From Limnohabitans sp. T6-20 (GTDB taxonomy: Bacteria > Pseudomonadota > Gammaproteobacteria > Burkholderiales > Burkholderiaceae_C), in assembly GCF_003063505.1 (NCBI RefSeq), contig NZ_NERW01000002.1, positions 558,001 to 622,000 on the forward strand: 64,000 nt of DNA, read 5' to 3'. The translations under genes were made by a program, and so were the position numbers. The stretch's first letter is position 1; each line of letters begins with the position of its first letter. Shown piece after piece: positions 26,881 to 35,000 of this stretch. The notes under the pieces are model-generated. The model was not told the origin of the DNA, ran no database searches, and saw only the letters and a program-made list of their open reading frames with translations.

Positions 26881-28017
26881 TTAGCCTTGCAACAGCTTCA
26901 TGACCGACTGGGGTTGTTGGTTGGCTTGCGCCAGCATGGCGGTGGCTGCTTGCGAGATGATCTGCGTGCGCGCCAGCTCGCTGGACGCCTTGGCGTAATC
27001 GGCATCCATGATGCGGCTGCGCGACTCGGAGGTGTTTTGCGAAATATTGGTCAAGTTGTCAACGGCATAAGTGATGCGGTTGATGATGGCACCAATGCCG
27101 GCTCGCTCGGTGTTCAGACGGTTGATCGCCACATCCACCTGCTCGATGGCCGCATTGGCGCTGGAGTTGGTCGTGATTTTTGTGTCTTTGATGTTGGTCA
27201 GGGCACCGTCTTTGTTGACCGGGTTCAGTACAACGCCACCGGCTGCAGGTGCTGTCGCGAATGTCAAAACACCATCTTGTGACGAGACCGTTTGACCCAA
27301 ATCTGCGGACAGCTTGGTTGCCATATTGGCCGCAATGGTTTTGAGCATGGTGTCAGGTTCGCCGCTCAGCAAGTCGTTGCCTGAAACGGTGTAGCTGGAG
27401 GTGACCGCGCCCACTGTCACGGAGAGTTTGTCGCCAACAGAAAAGCCGCCAGTCAAAGTCAGATCTGATGCCGCCAGCGTGGCAACGCCTGTGGATTCCT
27501 GGAAGCCCATGGCGCCGATGGTGTGTGTGATGACCTGGCCTTCGTTGCTGCCCACCTGGAAACGGAAGCGGCCCACTTGGTCGGCATCGTTTTTGAATGC
27601 GCCATTCAGGATGTCCATGCCGTTCCACTGCGTGTCGCGGGTGATGCGGTTGACTTCGGTTTTGAGTTGCTGAAACTCCAGATCCAGATAGCCACGGTCG
27701 TTTTCGGTGTAGGTGTCGTTGGACGATTGAACCGACAACTCGCGCATGCGCTGGAGCATGTTGGTCATCTCGACCATGGCACCTTCTGTGGTTTGCAGCA
27801 TCGAGACCGAGTCATTGCCGTTGCGAACGGCTTGGTCCAACCCGCGAATTTGCGAGGTCATGCGCGAAGAAATCGCCAAGCCTGCGGCGTCGTCGGCCGC
27901 GCTGTTGATGCGCTTGCCGGTCGACAGTTGTTCCATGGCGGAAGACAGTTCGCGGTTGTTCTTGACCATCGCATTTTGCGAGACCAGCGACTTGATGTTG
28001 GTGTTGATAACGGTCAT
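26881..28017 (-). CDS. fliC: Flagellin (378 residues)
   Basis: The N-terminal D0/D1 region shows VINTNIKSLVSQNA, MEQLSTGKRINSAADDAAG and MRELSVQSSNDT. The C-terminal region shows NRLNTERAGIGAIINRITYA and the tail AMLAQANQQPQSVMKLLQG. The central 150 residues are variable, Thr/Ser/Gly-rich and surface-exposed (D2-like insert), making this the longest of the three flagellins here. No sigma-28 site was found directly upstream; the nearest promoter is the sigma-54 site before the 28079-28555 gene, 62 bp away across an intergenic gap with no terminator, so co-transcription is likely. Confidence 0.96.
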   Translation of the reverse strand: MTVINTNIKSLVSQNAMVKNNRELSSAMEQLSTGKRINSAADDAAGLAISSRMTSQIRGLDQAVRNGNDSVSMLQTTEGAMVEMTNMLQRMRELSVQSSNDTYTENDRGYLDLEFQQLKTEVNRITRDTQWNGMDILNGAFKNDADQVGRFRFQVGSNEGQVITHTIGAMGFQESTGVATLAASDLTLTGGFSVGDKLSVTVGAVTSSYTVSGNDLLSGEPDTMLKTIAANMATKLSADLGQTVSSQDGVLTFATAPAAGGVVLNPVNKDGALTNIKDTKITTNSSANAAIEQVDVAINRLNTERAGIGAIINRITYAVDNLTNISQNTSESRSRIMDADYAKASSELARTQIISQAATAMLAQANQQPQSVMKLLQG

Positions 28018-28078
28018 GGCAGTGAGTCCTTAACGTTGAATAGGGGGCTGTAGAAGTTTTGAAGTCAGCGCGGGTGCA

Positions 28079-28555
28079 TCAATGCATCTGGCGCGAAGCT
28101 TCAACCGGCAATTGATCGGAAACGAGGTCTTGCAAAGACAGCAGTTCTTCGCGCAGCAAATCGTCTTGAGGGTGTTGGGTCAATGCCTGCTGGGCGGCCA
28201 GCATGGCTTTGCCTGGCTCGCACTGGCAACGCAGCACACGAATCAGGTGACGCCAGGTGAAGGGTGTGGCGGCATCGCCTTGGGTCTCAACCAGTTTGCG
28301 CAGCATGTCTTCGGCGGTGGTCCAGTCTTGCTGGATCTCGGCCAGCAAAGCGCTGATGGCCAAGATGTCTTCGCTTTCTGGGTACAGGCTTTGACCTGCA
28401 GCGGCCAATGCGTTGGCCAGATCAATTCGGTTGGCGGCCACCAGATCGGCCAAAGTCTGGCGAATCTCGCCGGCCGAAAACTGCGACACATCGCGCATGC
28501 TGAGCATTTGGCCGGAAACGGCTTGTGACAGCATGGCTTGGTAAAGGGATGTCAT
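28079..28555 (-). CDS. Helical TPR-like protein, paralogue A, flagellar regulon
   Basis: The product has 158 residues without signal peptide. The sequence is helical: an N-terminal segment with S-A-G-E-I-R-Q-T-L-A-D-L, then E-S-E-D-I-L-A-I-S-A-L-L, Q-Q-D-W-T-T-A-E-D-M-L and a Trp/Arg-rich T-W-R-H-L-I-R-V-L-R-C-Q, all of TPR-repeat character. It is clearly paralogous to the 29164-29622 product. A perfect sigma-54 promoter lies 73 bp upstream and a flagellin gene 61 bp downstream. Its function is unknown; a cytosolic chaperone or secretion regulator for the neighbouring large substrates is my inference. ATG 28555 is chosen since AGGAGA lies just upstream. Confidence 0.8.
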   Translation of the reverse strand: MTSLYQAMLSQAVSGQMLSMRDVSQFSAGEIRQTLADLVAANRIDLANALAAAGQSLYPESEDILAISALLAEIQQDWTTAEDMLRKLVETQGDAATPFTWRHLIRVLRCQCEPGKAMLAAQQALTQHPQDDLLREELLSLQDLVSDQLPVEASRQMH

Positions 28556-29163
28556 GTACAGGTCTCCTGAAAAGGGGGTGTCAAAATTTCGGTGGCACGA
28601 CGCCAAAACCGAGGATGACCCTTTTAAGCAAACCGCGTGCCAGCATTTCTTTAGCCGATTTCTGAATTTATTTGCAAATAAATCCATGGAAATCGAAAAA
28701 TTTCCAATCCTTTGGACCGCAAAAACGGTGAAAACTGTTTTTTAAAAGAAATCTGCCCGATGTCACTGTCGGTCCAGCGGCAATCCATTGCCTAAGGACG
28801 ACAGCCTGCCGGGGCCAGGGGCGCGCTGTTGGCGCATGCGATTGACTTCAAGCGAGGTCGTCTTTGTGCAGCACAGCGTCAACGCAGAAAAGCGTGAACG
28901 GTGGAGAGCGTTGCAGACGCTTCATGGCGGGCAACAAGCAACACCCTGTCATGGGAAGAGCAGGTCAAACAAAAAGAGGGTTTCGTGTCCGGCGTGCGGC
29001 GGGAAGTGGTGAGCGCGGGTATTGGATGCCCAAAGCAGACAAGACCATGCCCTGTCCGGGGCTGGTCTCGTTTGTTCAAGCGATTATGTTGGCCGGCCCC
29101 ACAGTCACCAAGGCGGCCGATCTGTTGCGGGCACCCCTGAATCGGGGCTGCCCCTCGGTGGCC
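28556..29163. other. 608-bp region without a convincing gene
   Basis: It holds the sigma-54 promoter at 28628-28642 and AT-rich DNA to about 28760. Open frames on both strands (for example 28788-29012 plus, 28879-29079 minus) lack ribosome sites and protein-like composition. I see no RNA gene. Confidence 0.5.
28628..28642 (-). promoter_or_regulatory. Sigma-54 promoter of paralogue A (and probably flagellin)
   Basis: Minus-strand TGGCACGCGGTTTGC, a perfect consensus with TTTGC at -12, 73 bp before ATG 28555. Confidence 0.82.
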
Positions 29164-29622
29164 TCAGGCCGCCTTGAGCGCAGGCTTGACGTCCACACGC
29201 TGCAAAGCATTGAACTCTTCGAGCAACAACTTGTCTTGGGGGTGCGATGCCAGGCCCTGCGCAGCAGCGGTCAGTGCGCGGGCATCATCGCCTTGGCAGC
29301 GCAACACGCGCACCCATTGGCCCCAGGTCACGGCCTGAGCGGCGTGGCCTTGCAGCTTGATGAGTTTTTCAAGTGCGGCGCTGGCGGCGGCCCAGTCTTG
29401 GCGCACCTGGGTGACCAGGGCGCGGATGACCAGAATGTCTTCGCTTTGCGGAAAGCGCAGCAGCGCCTCATGGGACAACAAATCGGCCTCGGTCAAGCGA
29501 CTTTGACCAACCAGGTCGGCAATGGATTGCCGGATTTTGGCGGGGCTGAGCTCTTGTGTAGCGCTGGCGAGCAGTGCCGAGTAAGACGTTTTAGCCAAAA
29601 AGGCGGGGGCGGCATGCAGCAT
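29164..29622 (-). CDS. Helical TPR-like protein, paralogue B, flagellar regulon
   Basis: The product has 152 residues and shares the layout of the 28079-28555 protein: A-K-I-R-Q-S-I-A-D-L, S-E-D-I-L-V-I-R-A-L, R-Q-D-W-A-A-A-S, T-W-G-Q-W-V-R-V-L-R-C-Q-G-D and HPQDKLLLEEFNALQ. It lies just downstream of the two giant repeat proteins and is preceded at 64 bp by its own sigma-54-like promoter. AGGAGC directly precedes ATG 29622. Function unknown. The two paralogues flank each a large secreted-type protein (flagellin; repeat proteins), a pattern expected for export chaperones (inference). Confidence 0.78.
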   Translation of the reverse strand: MLHAAPAFLAKTSYSALLASATQELSPAKIRQSIADLVGQSRLTEADLLSHEALLRFPQSEDILVIRALVTQVRQDWAAASAALEKLIKLQGHAAQAVTWGQWVRVLRCQGDDARALTAAAQGLASHPQDKLLLEEFNALQRVDVKPALKAA

Positions 29623-29685
29623 GAAGGCTCCTTGTTTTCTTGGCGGAGGCAGAAAATTGCCGCCGCATGGATTCATTGCAGAAAA

Positions 29686-29700
29686 GCAAGGTGCATGCCA
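29686..29700 (-). promoter_or_regulatory. Sigma-54-like promoter of paralogue B
   Basis: Minus-strand TGGCATGCACCTTGC; GG and GC elements are correctly spaced with one change from TGGCAC. It is 64 bp before ATG 29622. Confidence 0.7.
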
Positions 29701-29788
29701 TATGTGACTACTGTCACCCACATTCTTGAGCGCTTCGAATTACATTTCAGAAATTTCCAGGGGGTTTGCGATAAACATGGTGTTCGAC

Positions 29789-31915
29789 TCAATAAGGCAA
29801 CGAGCCAATTTGATCCGAGGTAAACGCTTGCATCTGATCTGAAGTCAAGGCGTCGAGGGTTGCCGTGTTGAGTGCTTTGACCTGGGCTGTAGTCAAGGCA
29901 GCGATGGCGGCGGTGGACAGGTGTTTGATTTGAGCGGTACTCAGGGCGGCCACATCGGTGGTCTCCATCAAGGCGATCTGATCGCTGGAGAGCTTGCTCA
30001 GCTGATCAGAGGTCAGGGCGCGCACTTGGGCGGTGGTCAGCGCCTTGAGGTCGTCGCTGGCCATAGCATTGATTTGCACGGAGGTCAAAGAGGCGACTTG
30101 GCCAGTGCTCAAAGCGGCGACTTGGGCGGTGGACAGACCCACGATCTGGGTGGTGGTCAATTTGCTGACCTGGTCGGTGCTCAGGGCTCGTACCTGCGCG
30201 GAGCTCAGCGAAGGCAGCTGGGCGCTGGTCAGGGCATTGAGCTGAGCAGAGGTCAAAGCGGCGACTTGGTCGCTGCTCAGGGACTTGAGCTGAGCAGAGG
30301 TCAAGGCGGTGACCTGCACAGAAGTCAGCTGAGCGAGCTGTGCGGTGCCGAGCTTGCTCAGTTGGGCGGTGCTCAGGACGGCCAGATCGGCTGTCTCGAT
30401 GGCGGCGACCTGTGCGCTGGTCAAGGCATTGATGGAGGCCGTGGTCAGTGCTTTGGCTTGAGCGGTGGTCAAAGCGGCGATGGCGGCGGTGGACAGGTGG
30501 CTGATCTGAGCGGTGCTGATGGCGGCGATGTCATCGGTGGCCATCAGGGCGATCTGATCGCTGGAGAGCTTGCTCAGCTGATCAGAGGTCAGGGCGCGCA
30601 CTTGGGCGGTGGTCAGCGCCTTGAGGTCGTCGCTGGCCATGGCATTGATTTGCACGGAGGTCAAAGAGGCGACTTGGCCAGTGCTCAAAGCGGCGACTTG
30701 GGCGGTGGACAGACCCACGATCTGGGTGGTGGTCAATTTGCTGACCTGGTCGGTGCTCAGGGCTCGCACCTGTGCGGAGCTCAGCGAAGGCAGCTGGGCG
30801 CTGGTCAGGGCATTGAGCTGGGCAGAGGTCAAAGCGGCGACTTGGTCGCTGCTCAGGGACTTGAGCTGAGCAGAGGTCAAGGCGGTGACCTGCACAGAAG
30901 TCAGCTGAGCGAGCTGTGCGGTGCCGAGCTTGCTCAGTTGGGCGGTGCTCAGGACGGCCAGATCGGCTGTCTCGATGGCGGCGACCTGTGCGCTGGTCAA
31001 GGCATTGATGGAGGCCGTGGTCAGTGCTTTGGCTTGAGCGGTGGTCAAAGCGGCGATGGCGGCGGTGGACAGGTGGCTGATCTGAGCGGTGCTGATGGCG
31101 GCGATGTCATCGGTGGCCATCAGGGCGATCTGATCGCTGGAGAGCTTGCTCAGCTGATCAGAGGTCAGGGCGCGCACTTGGGCGGTGGTCAGCGCCTTGA
31201 GGTCGTCGCTGGCCATGGCATTGATTTGCACGGAGGTCAAAGAGGCGACTTGGCCAGTGCTCAAAGCGGCGACTTGGGCGGTGGACAGACCCACGATCTG
31301 GGTGGTGGTCAATTTGCTGACCTGGTCGGTGCTCAGGGCGTTGATGTCCGCTGTCTCGATGGCCGCAATGTGAGCGCTACCCAGACTGTTGAGTTGGGCT
31401 GAGGTGAGCACCCTAATTTGCAAGGTAGACAGAGCTTTGATGCTCGCTGTTGACAGGCTGGAGAATTGCTGTGTATTAAGGCCGACCAATTGATCTGTCG
31501 TCAGTGCCTGTACCTGCTGTGTGCTGAGGTTGGCAATGACGCTGGTTTTAAAGCTGTTGAGTTGCACTGAAGACAAGCTGGCCATGTCTTTGCTGTCAAA
31601 AAAACCCAAGTGTTGGCTGGTGAAAGAACTCAATTGCGAGGTGGTGAGTCCTTGAACTTGCGTGGGGCTGAGCAAAGAACTTTTATTGCCGTAGACGAGC
31701 AGTCCATCAGAAAATTTACTGCCATCAAATGCGCTGATTTGACCACTGGTCAAAACCACAAAGTCTTGTGCTTCGATGGCACTGATTTGTGTGCTGCTCA
31801 GCGCTGCAATTTGATCAGTGGACAACAGTGCGACATCTGAGGTGGACAGATTTTTGATCTGGCTGGTGGTCAGGTGAGGAATTTGACTGGCAGATAAAAA
31901 ACTGATGGATGACAT
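29789..31915 (-). CDS. Giant octapeptide-repeat protein 1 (708 residues)
   Basis: Nearly the whole protein is an array of about 85 octads with consensus x-A-L-[ST]-[ST]-x-Q-[VIL]. The first 220 residues are more varied and match the start of protein 2 (both contain FSDGLLVYGNKSSLL near residue 80). After that, a 24-octad (192-residue) super-repeat recurs about 2.4 times, marked by NAMASDDL once per copy. It ends DQIGSLPY, with an aromatic terminal residue like protein 2. No signal peptide, no cysteine, no transmembrane segment, no GGxGxD repeats. ATG 31915 has AGAGGTC upstream. Each octad offers S/T clusters for glycosylation. I do not recognise a characterised family; export through the flagellar apparatus is inferred from context. 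Confidence 0.85.
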   Translation of the reverse strand: MSSISFLSASQIPHLTTSQIKNLSTSDVALLSTDQIAALSSTQISAIEAQDFVVLTSGQISAFDGSKFSDGLLVYGNKSSLLSPTQVQGLTTSQLSSFTSQHLGFFDSKDMASLSSVQLNSFKTSVIANLSTQQVQALTTDQLVGLNTQQFSSLSTASIKALSTLQIRVLTSAQLNSLGSAHIAAIETADINALSTDQVSKLTTTQIVGLSTAQVAALSTGQVASLTSVQINAMASDDLKALTTAQVRALTSDQLSKLSSDQIALMATDDIAAISTAQISHLSTAAIAALTTAQAKALTTASINALTSAQVAAIETADLAVLSTAQLSKLGTAQLAQLTSVQVTALTSAQLKSLSSDQVAALTSAQLNALTSAQLPSLSSAQVRALSTDQVSKLTTTQIVGLSTAQVAALSTGQVASLTSVQINAMASDDLKALTTAQVRALTSDQLSKLSSDQIALMATDDIAAISTAQISHLSTAAIAALTTAQAKALTTASINALTSAQVAAIETADLAVLSTAQLSKLGTAQLAQLTSVQVTALTSAQLKSLSSDQVAALTSAQLNALTSAQLPSLSSAQVRALSTDQVSKLTTTQIVGLSTAQVAALSTGQVASLTSVQINAMASDDLKALTTAQVRALTSDQLSKLSSDQIALMETTDVAALSTAQIKHLSTAAIAALTTAQVKALNTATLDALTSDQMQAFTSDQIGSLPY
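29970..31339. repeat. Tandem 576-bp DNA repeat, about 2.4 copies, inside repeat protein 1
   Basis: Corresponding sequence recurs at intervals of exactly 576 bp (24 octads), for example around 30033, 30609 and 31185, with only scattered single-base changes. Near identity over this length indicates recent unequal recombination or gene conversion. Confidence 0.85.
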
Positions 31916-32075
31916 GATGTGACCTCTGAGTGATGTCGAGAATCCGGAACTCAGCAACGTGGCCGTGCAATGTCCCCGATGGGTGCGAAAAAATGGACTT
32001 GGGTATTGGTTTTTGTCGCAACTGGCGTGTCCAAACCGTTTTGCATTTCGCTCGACGGTTCGGACACATTCAATG

Positions 32076-35000
32076 TCAGAAGTTCAGTGCACCCAACTGA
32101 CCCGATGTCATGCTGTCAATCTGACCCGAGGTCAGGGCACTGGTTTGAGCTGTGCTCAGAGCTGCGACTTGGCTTGTGGTCAGGTTGCTGATCTGGTCGG
32201 TGCTGATGTCGTTGATCTGATCCGACGTCAAGGCGCGGATCTGGCTGGTCAACAGCGCTTGCAAATCGTCAGAAGCCATCTTGTTGATTTGCAAAGAAGT
32301 CAATGCGGACACTTGTGCGGTAGTCAAGGCCTGGATTTGACCGGTTGTCAAAGCCTCCATTTGTTCTGTGGTCAGACGTGTTACTTGTGTAGTCGACAAG
32401 TTCTTGACTTGTTCAGTGGTCATGGCAGTGACGTCTTCTGCTTCGATCGCTTTGATTTGATCGCTGCTCAGGGCGTTCAGAGCGGCGGAGCTCAAGGCCT
32501 TGATTTGATCGGTTGTCAGTGCTGCAACGGCTTGCGTCGTCAATTTTTCAGCTTGAGTTGATGTCAAGGCGGCAATGTCAGCAGTCTCCATCAGTGCGAC
32601 TTGCGCCGCTGTGAGCGTGCTGATCTGGGCTGTTGTCAATGCCCTGACTTGCGTGCTTGTCAATGCTTTCAGGTCATCGCTGGCCATGTTGTTGACTTGA
32701 TCAGAGGTCAGCGCGGCAATCTGTGCAGTGGTCAAGGCTTGTGTCTGTGCGGTGGTCAGAGCTTCTATCTGTGATGTGCTCAGTTTCACGACTTGCTGGC
32801 TGTCCAGCTTGCTCAGTTGCGTGGTGGTCAGTGCGGCGATGGCATCAGACTCCAGTGCTGCCAATTGACCCGTGGACAAAGCGTTGAGTGCGGCGGTACT
32901 CAGTTGCTTGATTTGGTCGGTTGTAAGCGAGGCGATCGCATCGGACGAGAGTTTGGCAACCTGCAAAGAACTCAATGCAGCGATTTGTGTGGTTTGCAGC
33001 AGCGGTACTTGCACAGTGCTGAGCGCACTCATTTGATCTGTGCTCAGTGCCTTGATCTGGTTGGTGGTCATCGCTTGCAGGTCATCGCTGGCCATGCCGT
33101 TGATCTGGTCAGAGGTCAAGGCGGTCACTTGGGCTGTGGTCAATGACTGGATTTGAGCAGTGGTGAGTGCCACAACTTGATCGGTGCTGAGTTTGGCAAT
33201 CTGTGAGGTGACCCACTTGCTCAGCTGTGCAGTGGTCAAGGCGGCGACATCAGCGGTTTCAAGGGCCTCCAGCTGGGCGCTGGTCAAAGCGTTCAGTGCA
33301 CCCGATGTCAGTACCTTGATTTGATCGGTGGTCAACGAGGCAATGGCCGATGGGGTCATTTTTTCAACTTGTCCAGCGCTCAGGGCGGCAATTTGTGCTG
33401 TTTGCATCAGTTGCACCTGGTCACTCGAGAGGTTGCCGATTTGGCTGGTGGTCAGAGCCTTGATCTGGCCTGTGGTCAATGCTTTGAGGTCATCGCTGGC
33501 CATGGCATTGAGTTGCTCAGAGGTCATGGAGGCCACTTGAGCGGTGGTCAGGGCTTGCACCTGAGCGGTGGAGAGGGCCACGACCTGCTCGGAGCTGAGC
33601 TTGGAGATCTGCGTGGTGGACAGCTTGCTCACTTGCAGTGTGGTCAAAGCGGCCACATCGTCGGTTTCCAGGGCAGCGAGCTGATCGGTGGTGAGCGCGT
33701 TCAGAGCGGCCGTGGTGAGGGCCTTGACCTGGGCTGTTGTCAAGGCGGCAACGGCGTCTGTGGAGAGTTTCTCTGCCTGAGCTGCGCTGAGGGTGGCGAT
33801 GTCAGCGGTTTCCATGGCGGCGACTTGAGCGCTGCTGAGGGTGCTGATCTGGGCGGTGGTGAGGGCTTTGACCTGGGTGGTGGTCAGGGCTTGCAGGTCA
33901 TCGCTGGCCATGCCATTGAGCTGGTCAGCGGTCAGCGCGGCCACTTGTGCGGTGGTGAGGGCTTTGACCTGGTCGGTCGTCAAGTTGACGATCTGATCGG
34001 TGCTCAGCGCAGCAAGCTGTGTGGTGCTCAATTGGCTCACTTGGCTGGTGCTCAAGGCTTGCAGGTCGTCGCTGGCCATGCCATTGAGCTGGGCAGAGGT
34101 CAGTGCGTTTATTTGTCCAGAGCTCAGGGCCTGAACTTGTTGGGTTGTCAGCGTGTTGAGTTGATCGCTGGTGAGTTTGTTGACTTGCGCAGAAGTCAGC
34201 GCCTTGACCTGTGTGGTGCTCAAGGCTTGCAGGTCATCGCTGGCCATACCGTTGAGTTGTTCAGAGGTCAATGCGGCCACTTGAGCCGTCGTCAGTGACT
34301 GGACTTGGCCAGTGCTCAAGGCCACGACCTGATCGGAGCTCAGTTGAGCGACTTGTGAAGTCGTCATTTTGCTCAGTTGGGAGGTGGTCAGGGACGCCAC
34401 AACGTTGGTTGTCAGCGCGCCGAGTTGGTCGCTGTTCAAGGCATTGAGTGCAGCGCTGTTAAGGGCTTTGGCCTGGTCTGTGGTCAATGCGGCAATGGCA
34501 TCGGTGGACAACTTGGCCGCTTGTGCGGCGCTCAGTGTGGCGATGTCAGCCGTCTCCATGAGGCTGAGTTGAATGCTCGAGAGGTTGCCGATTTGGCTGG
34601 TGGTCAGAGCCTTGATCTGGCCTGTGGTCAATGCTTTGAGGTCATCGCTGGCCATGGCATTGAGTTGCTCAGAGGTCATGGAGGCCACTTGAGCGGTGGT
34701 CAGGGCTTGCACCTGAGCGGTGGAGAGGGCCACGACCTGCTCGGAGCTGAGCTTGGAGATCTGCGTGGTGGACAGCTTGCTCACTTGCAGTGTGGTCAAA
34801 GCGGCCACATCGTCGGTTTCCAGGGCAGCGAGCTGATCGGTGGTGAGCGCGTTCAGAGCGGCCGTGGTGAGGGCCTTGACCTGGGCTGTTGTCAAGGCGG
34901 CAACGGCGTCTGTGGAGAGTTTCTCTGCCTGAGCTGCGCTGAGGGTGGCGATGTCAGCGGTTTCCATGGCGGCGACTTGAGCGCTGCTGAGGGTGCTGAT

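Noticed and set aside
28788-29823. Plus-strand frame of 319 codons between and over the TPR-like genes
   Set aside because: Runs antisense through the 29164-29622 gene; composition is not protein-like and no ribosome site is present.
29970-31339. CRISPR array or satellite DNA
   Set aside because: Units are 576 bp, fully coding and in phase with the octad; no short direct repeats with unique spacers.
31916-32075. Sigma-54 site before repeat protein 1 (minus GGACACGCCAGTTGC)
   Set aside because: Spacing between GG and GC is one base too long; sigma-54 spacing is rigid. Read-through from the 36604 promoter is likelier.
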